In this document: in pieces, positions 1 through 4,749 of the stretch
Layout: every line of letters begins with the position of its first letter
How positions within the stretch are numbered: position 1 is the stretch's first letter
DNA from: JBPCRW01 sp050996405
Lineage (GTDB): Bacteria; Acidobacteriota; Blastocatellia; Pyrinomonadales; Pyrinomonadaceae
Length of the DNA: 8,112 nt
Direction of reading: 5' to 3'
Assembly (NCBI GenBank): GCA_050996405.1
Contig: JBPCRW010000022.1
Span: forward strand, 1 to 8,112
Translations under genes and position numbers: made by a program
Notes under the pieces: generated by a model
Database searches by the model: none
Told to the model about the DNA's origin: nothing
What the model saw: the letters and a program-made list of their open reading frames with translations, nothing else

Positions 1-224
1 ACAAAGCCGACATTGACGCTTGCGATACGATTCTGGTGAATTTCGTCAAGCCGAGCGTCGGGACGAGTATGGAAGTTTTATACGGCTGGGAACGCGGGAA
101 AAACGTAATTTTAGTCGCGCCGCCGGAAACCAATGTTAGCCCGTGGCTCGTTTATCACAGCCATCAGCTTTTTCAAACGATTGAAGATGCGGTTAAATAT
201 ATCAATGAATCCGAAATTTCCTGA
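1..224 (+). CDS. Nucleoside 2-deoxyribosyltransferase-like protein, C-terminal part (5' end outside window)
   Basis: The gene is already open at the first base; in the frame starting at base 3 it reads KADIDACDTILVNF and continues to a TGA at 222-224. About 73 residues are visible. The run D-x-I-L-V-N-F followed by PSVGTSMEVLYGWERGK resembles the C-terminal half of the nucleoside 2-deoxyribosyltransferase / DUF4406 fold. There an Asp-rich strand and a G-T-x-x-E segment form the nucleoside site, and the Glu (codon 72-74 here) is the catalytic nucleophile in characterised members. Its likely role is base exchange or N-glycosidic cleavage of nucleosides in the cytoplasm, but the substrate cannot be read from this fragment. 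A GTG at 36 is only an internal codon, since homologous-looking sequence lies before it. The 3' end overlaps the next gene by 20 bases, so the two are probably co-translated. Family call moderate, function low. Confidence 0.6.
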   Translation, partial: KADIDACDTILVNFVKPSVGTSMEVLYGWERGKNVILVAPPETNVSPWLVYHSHQLFQTIEDAVKYINESEIS

Positions 225-879
225 ACCGCGATTTATTCCGTTCGATTTTCAAACGCTTTCAATCGAAGAGCAAACGCGCCGCGCCGAAGAATTTTATCAA
301 ACGCTCAGGCAGCGGCGAACCGTGCGCGATTTTTCCGACGAAGCCGTGCCTTTTGAATTGATCGAACAGGCGATTCGGGCGGCGGGAACTGCGCCGTCGG
401 GCGCGAATATGCAGCCCTGGCGTTTCGTCGTCGTCAAAGACGCGGAAATAAAAAGAAAAATTCGCGTTGCCGCCGAAGAAGAGGAATATAAAAGTTATCA
501 CGGGCGAATGTCTGAAAAATGGCTGCGGCGATTGGCAATTTTAGGAACGGACGAGCATAAACCGTTTCTCGAAATCGCGCCGTATTTGATTGTCGTTTTC
601 CGCATCACTTCAATCACCGAAAACAGCGAAACAGAACCGACTTATTACTCGCAGGAATCGGTCGGCATCGCCGTCGGAATGCTGCTCGCCGCGCTGCATA
701 ACGCCGGACTTGCAACCTTGACACACACACCTTCGCCGATGAAGTTTTTACAGGAAATCTTAGGTCGCCCGAAAACCGAAGTTCCGTTCGTGCTGATTCC
801 GGTCGGGCTTCCGGCAGCGGGCGCGCGCGTGCCGGACATTTCCCGCAAACCGCTCGAAGATATAATGACCGTTATTTAG
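205..879 (+). CDS. Nitroreductase-family flavoprotein, iodotyrosine deiodinase (IYD)-like
   Basis: This is a 224-residue FMN-dependent nitroreductase-fold enzyme. The FMN-binding signatures are visible: RRTVRDFS (37-44), PSGANMQPW (64-72), the THTP threonines (173-176) and LLGRP-like EILGRP (184-189). The C-terminal P-V-G-x-P and V-P-D-x-x-R-K segments match the iodotyrosine deiodinase branch rather than generic nitroreductases. The lid carries Glu94, Tyr98 and Lys119, with the same spacing (+4 and +25) as human IYD Glu157, Tyr161 and Lys182. Those residues bind the amino-acid end of halotyrosine, so reductive dehalogenation of iodo- or other halotyrosines is the best prediction. Unlike vertebrate IYD there is no membrane anchor. 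I chose ATG 205 because the family begins shortly before the EEQ..R..EFY helix; the frame is open further upstream (ATG 133, ATG 187), but that stretch just overlaps the preceding gene. No strong ribosome site is seen, so coupling to the upstream gene is likely. Confidence 0.85.
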   Translation: MNPKFPEPRFIPFDFQTLSIEEQTRRAEEFYQTLRQRRTVRDFSDEAVPFELIEQAIRAAGTAPSGANMQPWRFVVVKDAEIKRKIRVAAEEEEYKSYHGRMSEKWLRRLAILGTDEHKPFLEIAPYLIVVFRITSITENSETEPTYYSQESVGIAVGMLLAALHNAGLATLTHTPSPMKFLQEILGRPKTEVPFVLIPVGLPAAGARVPDISRKPLEDIMTVI

Positions 880-1118
880 ATAGCTGGAGAATCTAAAAAG
901 TTCCTTTTATGCACATTGTTCCGGCAACTGCTTCAACTATGTTCTCCGCCGCAAATATGAGAACGAAAACATTTCTCAATAGCCTTTGATTTTGGCTGGT
1001 TTAGGGTAAAATATTTCGCCCATGAGTCGCGGCTTCGCCTCAAGAACCTGCTGAATTTGTTGTTACAGTTTGGAGACTAAATCGTCCCGATATTTTAAAT
1101 CGAAACGAGCGAAATCCC

Positions 1119-1135
1119 AACAATTTGAAATTGTT
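1119..1135. promoter_or_regulatory. 17-base perfect palindrome followed by T-run
   Basis: AACAATTT-G-AAATTGTT is a perfect 8 bp inverted repeat around one central base, followed on the + strand by TTT and then AG. It could be a regulator half-site pair or a weak AT-rich terminator. It overlaps the decayed minus-strand frame, so its role, if any, is unknown. Confidence 0.2.
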
Positions 1136-1154
1136 TTTAGATGACCACAGATAA

Positions 1155-1187
1155 ACACGGATAAAAGTTCTTTCTATTCATCCGTGT
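1155..1187. repeat. Small hairpin resembling a dispersed intergenic repeat
   Basis: ACACGGAT at 1155-1162 is the exact complement of ATCCGTGT at 1180-1187, with a 17-base spacer. The left arm sits in the string CCACAGATAAACACGGATAA, a wording I associate with small dispersed intergenic repeats in many environmental bacterial genomes. Only one copy lies in this window, so the repeat nature is recalled rather than shown. Confidence 0.3.
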
Positions 1188-1503
1188 CAATCAGCGCGAA
1201 GCCGAACTCCGGGCGATAAGTTTTACGCAAGTGAGCCGGAGTTTCCGTTAAGGTAACTTCAAGCGTCGGGCGAACAAAGGCTTCGAGCAGATGCCCGCCC
1301 CAAAACCTGACGCGGCGCAAAATGTGAGTGATTAAGCGAGAGTAGCCGTCCTGACTCTAGATGAAGTTAATAATCTGGAAAAGATTTTTGAAATAAATCC
1401 TTAAATACTTGAAAACTTAGGTTTTGTTAATCCTACGTTCATCCTTCAAGTTGTAATGTTGAATTACAAACCACGGGTTTGAATAAAATATAGGAGTTAT
1501 AAA

Positions 1504-1845
1504 ATGAAAAAAATATCAGTCGCAGCGGCAACCTTGTTTGCTTTAGTGTTTGGCATCAGTGCTTTATCGGCGAATGCTCAAACAAAGAAAATCGGGATGA
1601 CGAAAGCGAAAGCTATCGCTATGAAACAGGTTTCGGGAAAGATCCAATCGAGCGAACTTGAGAATGAAAAAGGCAAATGGATTTATTCCTTTGATGTTCG
1701 CAACTCGAAAGGGACAATCACCGAAGTAAATATTGATGCTTACACGGGAGCAGTTGTCGCAGTTGACGAGGAAAATCCCCAAAAAGAAGCCGCTGAAAAA
1801 CAGCAGGAAAAAATGGAAAAGAAAAAAGGTTCACATAAAAACTGA
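1504..1845 (+). CDS. Exported PepSY-domain protein
   Basis: This is a 113-residue secreted protein. Residues 1-25 form a signal peptide: MKK, a hydrophobic core, then A-N-A before Gln26 as the likely signal peptidase I site. Residues 33-90 are one PepSY domain, with an N-terminal helix (MTKAKAIAMKQV), a strand pair around WIYSFDVRNSKGTITEVNID and the typical AYTGAVV ending. The last ~20 residues are a charged Lys/Glu tail (KEAAEKQQEKMEKKK) that is probably unstructured or coiled. PepSY domains are small extracytoplasmic modules; proposed roles include peptidase inhibition and sensing, and free-standing copies often lie near two-component or membrane-protein genes. An AGGAG-type ribosome site (1492-1496) lies seven bases before the ATG. 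The next gene encodes a COG4705 membrane protein in the same orientation, 180 bases downstream beyond a hairpin; a functional link is possible but unproven. Confidence 0.85.
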   Translation: MKKISVAAATLFALVFGISALSANAQTKKIGMTKAKAIAMKQVSGKIQSSELENEKGKWIYSFDVRNSKGTITEVNIDAYTGAVVAVDEENPQKEAAEKQQEKMEKKKGSHKN

Positions 1846-1874
1846 ACTTTTATAACCGAGTTCCACTGAATAAT

Positions 1875-1929
1875 ATGCTGGTGTCCAAAAGGTCAATGCC
1901 GAAAGCCGTTGACGTTTGGACATCAGCAT
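1875..1929. repeat. 55-base imperfect inverted repeat (large stem-loop)
   Basis: ATGCTGGTGTCCAAA (1875-1889) faces its near-complement TTTGGACATCAGCAT (1915-1929), with one G/A difference. After a small bulge the stem continues as GTCAATG (1892-1898) against CGTTGAC (1907-1913), with one T-G wobble, around a short GC-containing loop. It lies 30 bases after the PepSY stop and about 95 before the next start. It could end PepSY transcription or stabilise the 3' end, but no T-run follows on either strand, so it is not a textbook intrinsic terminator. A small non-autonomous repeat element is an alternative. Confidence 0.5.
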
Positions 1930-2025
1930 CAAAACAAATTGATTTAATACCTTTTACACAAGATTAGCCGGAGTCGTAATTATCTTTAGCTTAGAAAAAT
2001 GTAAAGAGTTGTAGGAAAGGAAGAA

Positions 2026-2568
2026 ATGAGCGAAATAATTGACAACGCCGCGCAAACTACGGCACAAAGAAATTCGGATAACCCGGGAATTACGCCGCGC
2101 GGACTACTGAGTAAAGTTCCGCAGGTCACGGTGTTTTTCTGGATCATCAAAGTTTTATGCACGACGGTCGGCGAAACCGCTTCGGATTTTTTGAACGTCA
2201 ATCTCGGTCTCGGTCTGAACGGCACGGCAATCGCCGCCGGAATTTGTCTGGCAATCGTTCTCTTTTTCCAATTTAGGGCAAAAAAATACATTCCCGCGAT
2301 TTACTGGCTGACAGTCGTGCTGATCAGCATTTTCGGCACTCTGATTACGGATATTCTGACCGACAGCATCGGCTTTCCGCTCGAAGCCAGCACCGTTATT
2401 TTTAGTGTCGCGCTGGCGATCACATTTGCCTTGTGGTATTTCAAAGAAGGAACGCTCTCAATCCATTCCATTTTCACTACCAGAAGAGAGGTTTTCTATT
2501 GGCTAGCCATTCTTTTCATCTTTGCTCTCGGAACTGCAACGGGCGATTTAATGGCGGAGCGCGATTGA
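2026..2568 (+). CDS. COG4705-type multi-spanning membrane protein, C-terminally truncated
   Basis: This is an integral membrane protein of unknown function, 180 residues here against roughly 250 in the family as I recall it. About five hydrophobic spans are visible (near 34-56, 67-83, 89-111, 121-139, 156-176). Three internal repeats share the spacing aromatic-W, then G at +11 and D at +16: F38 W39...G49 E50 T51...D54; Y93 W94...G104...D109; Y158 W159...G169...D174. VPQVTVFFWIIK, TTVGET, TDILTDSIG, EGTLSIHS and TRREVFYWL are hallmark segments. Full-length homologues continue after GDLMAER with a linker and a fourth such repeat; here TGA follows at 2566. The sequence after it codes for an unrelated protein in another frame, so a deletion has probably removed the C-terminus. 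A purine-rich ribosome site (AGGAAAGGAAG) precedes ATG 2026. It may be non-functional despite an intact-looking reading frame. Confidence 0.8.
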   Translation: MSEIIDNAAQTTAQRNSDNPGITPRGLLSKVPQVTVFFWIIKVLCTTVGETASDFLNVNLGLGLNGTAIAAGICLAIVLFFQFRAKKYIPAIYWLTVVLISIFGTLITDILTDSIGFPLEASTVIFSVALAITFALWYFKEGTLSIHSIFTTRREVFYWLAILFIFALGTATGDLMAERD

Positions 2569-3010
2569 CGACGTTCTGACCAAAGTTCGCGCGAGTCAAC
2601 CGAACGCCGGAGCAAGCGGAGCATCTCTCGAATCGTTCATTAATATAATGGACAACCTCGGTAAACAGGACGCAAAACCGCAGACGACCGCAACACCTCC
2701 CGTCGCCGCAAATTCGTCAGGCAAACCGCTCGGAGATCTTTCCGCCTACCGTAAAATCGCCGAAGATATGTCGCGGTTGGTTAAAGCCGGTAATCTGACA
2801 AGCGCAAAATCAAGAGCTGGAGATTTGGAGTAGGCGTGGGACAATGCCCAACCAAAACTGTGCCCAACAAACCAAGAAAAATGGACGTTGATGGACAACG
2901 CGATTGATGTCCTGAAGAAAATCCGCGCCAGCAGTCCGAACGCTGCCGCAAGCAGTTCTTTTCTTGATTCATTGATCGGCTTAATCAATAATCTCAATCC
3001 ACAGAAGTAA
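2552..3010 (+). pseudogene. 5'-truncated, stop-interrupted gene for a two-copy helical domain protein
   Basis: In the frame that overlaps the end of the COG4705 gene (open from 2552), coding-like sequence starts at about 2561 with AIDDVLTKVRASQPNAGAS. It continues through a Thr/Pro-rich linker, a helical stretch YRKIAEDMSRLVKAGNLTSA and SRAGDLE, then hits TAG at 2831-2833. Reading on in the same frame gives AWDNAQPKL, EKWTLMDNAIDVLKKIRASS, PNAAAS and NNLNPQK, closed by TAA at 3008-3010. The AID-x-VL-x-K-[VI]-RAS-x-PNA segment appears twice (2561-2668 and 2900-3007), so the parent protein carried two copies of a helical domain; I recall similar W-D-x-A / A-I-D proteins beside COG4705 genes. 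The N-terminus, presumably with an export signal, is missing, and the TAG is probably a point nonsense mutation. ATG 2648 would give only a 61-residue fragment. Function unknown. Confidence 0.65.
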
Positions 3011-3087
3011 GCAAATTTGAAAATAAAGGACAATTAGAGATATAGCCGTAAAGCAGAGAAATTTCGCATAATTTTGTATTTTTGGAA

Positions 3088-3145
3088 TTACCTTCAGCAA
3101 GGTAACGGGATATTCTTTTCAAAATAAGAAATCAAAAAATATCCG
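3088..3145. terminator. Tandem stem-loops between convergent genes, possible bidirectional terminator
   Basis: TTACCTT-CAGC-AAGGTAA (3088-3105) is a perfect 7 bp hairpin. It is followed at once by a second, weaker stem, GGATATT (3108-3114) with AATATCC (3138-3144), extended by T-run/A-run pairing with one mismatch. They sit between the plus-strand pseudogene ending at 3010 and the minus-strand partition operon ending at 3243, where terminators are expected. Neither has a clean T-run, so the call is tentative. The rest of 3011-3240 shows only AT-rich spacer apart from the repeat at 3193-3233. Confidence 0.35.
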
Positions 3146-3192
3146 CTTCTGTGTGGGTTTATCGCACGTCCCCTCCCGTCTGTCCTCTTACA

Positions 3193-3233
3193 TTTTGCGT
3201 TATTGCTTTTTCAGTTTTTCAGCAACGCAAAAA
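3193..3233. repeat. Inverted repeat enclosing two tandem TTTTTCAG iterons, 3' side of the partition operon
   Basis: TTTTGCGTT (3193-3201) pairs with AACGCAAAA (3224-3232). Inside lie two abutting copies of TTTTTCAG, at 3207-3214 and 3215-3222. The structure starts about 10 bases past the stop of the ribbon-helix-helix gene (read on the minus strand). The same octamer and a GCGTTGC block recur upstream of parA (4182-4224). It may be a partition-complex binding site, a terminator-like hairpin, or both. Confidence 0.55.
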
Positions 3234-3242
3234 GGCGAAAAG

Positions 3243-3536
3243 TCATTTTTGTTTTTGCAGCCAGCCGTCTAATAATTCTTGAACTAAAACCGAGTATTCC
3301 TTTTTTTGATCAATCAATAAATGTTTAACCGCCGTATAAGTTTCTTTTTTGACGTAAGCCGTCGCTTGTGCGAAATCATTACTCGAACGCTTCGCCCGCG
3401 GTCGCACGCGCCTGATTGTTTCCGGCGCGGCTGAAGACGAATCTAAGATTATTTTTTCTTTCGGCTCGACGGCTGGCTGCCGGCTCTCGGCTGCCGGTTT
3501 CACCTTCCGCAGATTTGTAAATCGGTTACTTGCCAT
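3243..3536 (-). CDS. Small ribbon-helix-helix-like partner of ParA (centromere-binding protein candidate)
   Basis: This is a 97-residue protein encoded directly after parA; its ATG lies inside the parA 3' end (11-base overlap), so the pair is translationally coupled. Residues 1-54 look disordered and are rich in Lys, Arg, Pro and Ser, including the basic stretch RRVRPRAKR (42-50). Residues 56-94 fit a ribbon-helix-helix fold: a short strand (AQATAYVKKE), helix A (TYTAVKHLLIDQ), a turn at KKEYS and helix B (VLVQELLDGWL). A flexible basic arm plus C-terminal RHH dimer is the architecture of ParG/Omega-type adaptors of type Ib partition systems. These bind centromere repeats, repress the operon and stimulate the ParA ATPase through an N-terminal arginine. 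That role is inferred from architecture, position and the nearby 8 bp iterons, not from sequence identity. It could instead be only an autorepressor. Confidence 0.7.
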   Translation of the reverse strand: MASNRFTNLRKVKPAAESRQPAVEPKEKIILDSSSAAPETIRRVRPRAKRSSNDFAQATAYVKKETYTAVKHLLIDQKKEYSVLVQELLDGWLQKQK

Positions 3537-4128
3537 AGTTTTTCAAAATTTCTTTTCCTAGCACGTTAAACTCATCGGACGCGGCTTCACCGTTTTTCAA
3601 TTTACCAACGGTTGTGCCTTCTAAAGCAGCGCGTTTCAAAATCACCCGCCGGTGTATTTCGGTTTCAAAAAAAGGAGCGTTTAAATCTTCTTTCAACAAA
3701 ACCTTTGCATCCGCGCCGGCGCGGCTGCGCGGCGTTATCAAAGTAAATAAAACTTTGTAGTTATTGGCGTTAAAACTTTCCAAGGTTTCAATTATTTTGA
3801 AAAGCGCGTCAAGGCTCAACGCGTCCGGCTCGCTCGGTATAATCACTAAATCACTTTCGGCGCAAATTGTTTTTAACTCGTCGGCGGTCGGACGGGCTGG
3901 CGTATCCAAAATCAAAAATTTGTTTTCACCGGCTTGCTCGTCTAAATCTTCTTGGCTGACTATCTCAAACGGCAATTTGCCGCGTTCCTTCCAAGCCAGC
4001 GCGCTTTGGTTTGGGTCGCCGTCAACTAACAAGACTTTGTTCTTTTTGCCGCTTAGAAATGCCGCTAAGTGAATCGCGGTTGTTGTTTTCCCGACTCCGC
4101 CTTTGAAGCTCGCAAAGGAAATGATCAT
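3526..4128 (-). CDS. parA: ParA-family partition ATPase (type Ib-like, short)
   Basis: This is a 200-residue deviant Walker ATPase of the ParA/MinD group. The Walker A' motif is KGGVGKTTT (9-17), including the signature lysine Lys9; the Asp segment VLLVDGDPNQSALAW (32-46) is the A' switch region; Walker B is LILDTPA (72-78) with Asp75; and DLVIIPSEPDALSLDA (93-108) is a further family block. Such proteins bind ATP and non-specific nucleoid DNA cooperatively and move cargo bound by a partner centromere-binding protein. There is no N-terminal helix-turn-helix, as in type Ib plasmid ParA proteins, so repression should come from the small partner gene. A strong ribosome site (AGGAG, complement of 4136-4140) stands seven bases before the ATG. 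The 3' end overlaps the partner gene by 11 bases. Found beside a toxin-antitoxin pair and a relaxase fragment, it is more likely of plasmid or integrative-element origin than the chromosomal parAB locus. Confidence 0.9.
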   Translation of the reverse strand: MIISFASFKGGVGKTTTAIHLAAFLSGKKNKVLLVDGDPNQSALAWKERGKLPFEIVSQEDLDEQAGENKFLILDTPARPTADELKTICAESDLVIIPSEPDALSLDALFKIIETLESFNANNYKVLFTLITPRSRAGADAKVLLKEDLNAPFFETEIHRRVILKRAALEGTTVGKLKNGEAASDEFNVLGKEILKNYGK

Positions 4129-4146
4129 ATTTATTCTCCTGCGGGT

Positions 4147-4174
4147 AATTTATCAGATTATTACGCAAAGTCAA
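4147..4174 (-). promoter_or_regulatory. Candidate sigma-70-like promoter of the parA operon
   Basis: On the minus strand TTGACT (4174-4169) is followed after 16 bases by TAAATT (4152-4147). The -35 match is good and the -10 weak. Transcription would start close to the AGGAG of parA, giving a very short leader. The iterons at 4182-4213 lie just upstream of the -35 element, well placed for control by the RHH protein. Confidence 0.35.
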
Positions 4175-4181
4175 ATAACAG

Positions 4182-4224
4182 TTTTTCAGAGAACCGATTT
4201 TTCAGTTTTTCAGTTTTTTGCGTT
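4182..4224. repeat. TTTTTCAG iterons upstream of parA, candidate centromere/operator
   Basis: TTTTTCAG occurs at 4182-4189, 4198-4205 and 4206-4213. All three are in one 8 bp phase, with one unmatched 8-base slot (4190-4197) between the first two, and are followed by TTTTTTGCGTTGC (4214-4226 region). RHH partition proteins such as ParG and Omega bind arrays of 7-8 bp sites 5' of parA, so this is the expected place for a parS/operator. Two more copies in the same orientation lie beyond the other end of the operon. Confidence 0.6.
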
Positions 4225-4293
4225 GCTAAAAACATTTTATGTTTTTCGTTTCAAAAAACCGTGTCTTTGGATTTATTAGCCGAAAAATATAAA

Positions 4294-4321
4294 CCGGCAT
4301 AATAGCGCGATGTTATGCCGG
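4294..4321. repeat. Perfect 9 bp inverted repeat with 10-base loop
   Basis: CCGGCATAA (4294-4302) and TTATGCCGG (4313-4321) are exact complements around TAGCGCGATG. On the minus strand the stem is followed by TTTATATTTTT, so it would act as an intrinsic terminator for leftward transcripts entering the parA region. No minus-strand gene now feeds it. It marks the boundary between the divergent partition and toxin-antitoxin operons; a protein-binding site is an alternative. Confidence 0.55.
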
Positions 4322-4356
4322 TCTGCCAGCAAATTATTAGGAACGGGTCCGTGACA

Positions 4357-4370
4357 GATTTTCGATAATC
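4357..4370. promoter_or_regulatory. Imperfect palindrome upstream of the toxin-antitoxin operon, possible operator
   Basis: GATTTTCGATAATC is a 14-base near-palindrome, with only the T/T pair next to the central TCGA failing to match, 41 bases before the antitoxin ATG. Toxin-antitoxin operons are usually autoregulated through such sites. It contains GATAAT, a -10-like hexamer, but no convincing -35 was found. Confidence 0.25.
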
Positions 4371-4411
4371 AATAAGAACCTGAAAATCCATTTTTGTGAT
4401 AAGATTCAATT

Positions 4412-4741
4412 ATGAGTGTTGTATCGACTTCAGAAATTAAATTAACCAGAACGAAAGCGGGCGTGATTCGCGTCGGAGACACTCGTGTATCTTTGGACTC
4501 GGTGATTATCGCTTTCAATCAAGGTTCTGCGCCGGAGCAGATTGTTTATGATTACGACTCTCTGACGCTGACGGAAGTATATGCGGCAATCAGCTATTAC
4601 CTCCAGCACCGCGAAGAAGTGGATTCCTATCTCGCCGGTCGAGCCGAACAAAATAAGAGTTTGCGCGAATCCGTCGAAGCGCGGTTTAATCACAAAGGAC
4701 TGCGCGAGAAATTGTTAGCCCGCCGCCGCAACGCCGCCTGA
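4412..4741 (+). CDS. DUF433-domain antitoxin
   Basis: This is a 109-residue protein with a DUF433 domain at about 10-74. It shows the typical opening R-x-x-x-G-V-I-R-V-G-D-T-R-V-S-L-D and a central stretch with G38, P41, E42 and the aromatic YDYDSL. The closing helix is LTEVYAAISYYLQHREEVDSYL. DUF433 is a small winged-helix module of VapB-like antitoxins. The N-terminal part is expected to bind DNA for autoregulation, and the Lys/Arg-rich C-terminal tail (75-109, ending KLLARRRNAA) to bind and neutralise the toxin. The toxin gene starts eight bases after the stop, so the two form one operon. No clear Shine-Dalgarno precedes ATG 4412. Together with the partition operon it would favour retention of the host element. 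Confidence 0.85.
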   Translation: MSVVSTSEIKLTRTKAGVIRVGDTRVSLDSVIIAFNQGSAPEQIVYDYDSLTLTEVYAAISYYLQHREEVDSYLAGRAEQNKSLRESVEARFNHKGLREKLLARRRNAA

Positions 4742-4749
4742 ATTTTTCA

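Larger units (their letters stand above)
976..1356 (-). pseudogene. Decayed gene remnant, family not recognised
   Basis: The 880-1503 gap has no intact gene, but one minus-strand frame reads as degraded protein. From 1356 it gives a coding-like stretch containing LRRVRFWGGHLLEAF, VRPTLEVTLTETPAHLRK and YRPEFGFALIDTDE, closed by TAG at 1176-1174. In the same frame a second stretch contains WDFARFDLKYRDDLVSKL, is interrupted by TAA at 1065-1063, then gives QQIQQVLEAKPRLMGEIFYP and ends KIKGY with TGA at 978-976. Between the two better blocks lies the hairpin repeat at 1155-1187, which may have inserted or expanded there. No start codon or ribosome site is apparent. The composition is protein-like rather than random, but I do not recognise the family, and the two blocks need not come from a single gene. 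The rest of the gap (880-975, 1357-1503) shows nothing I can name. Confidence 0.4.

Noticed and set aside
986..1012. TTGATT and TAAAAT as a rightward promoter
   Set aside because: The spacer is only 15 bases, and the first following ATG (1022) gives a ten-codon peptide; it also lies in the decayed minus-strand gene.
1459..1489. TTGAAT and TAAAAT ahead of the PepSY gene as a promoter
   Set aside because: The spacing is 19 bases and the -10 nearly touches the ribosome site, so it is not convincing.
1826..1852. GGTTCA / TGAAC with T-run as a terminator at the PepSY stop
   Set aside because: The stem is short, carries a bulge and overlaps the coding end; the larger inverted repeat downstream is a better candidate.
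2746..3033. Minus-strand open frame opposite the two-copy domain pseudogene
   Set aside because: The plus frame contains the duplicated A-I-D/R-A-S domain; the minus frame has no motif and is its shadow.
4069..4302. Plus-strand 77-codon open frame antisense to the parA start and through the iterons
   Set aside because: It overlaps a well-supported ParA on the other strand, has no ribosome site, and is rich in Ser/Phe from the T-runs. Its last residues (LDLLAEKYKPA) look a little protein-like and may be a relic, but that is too short to call.
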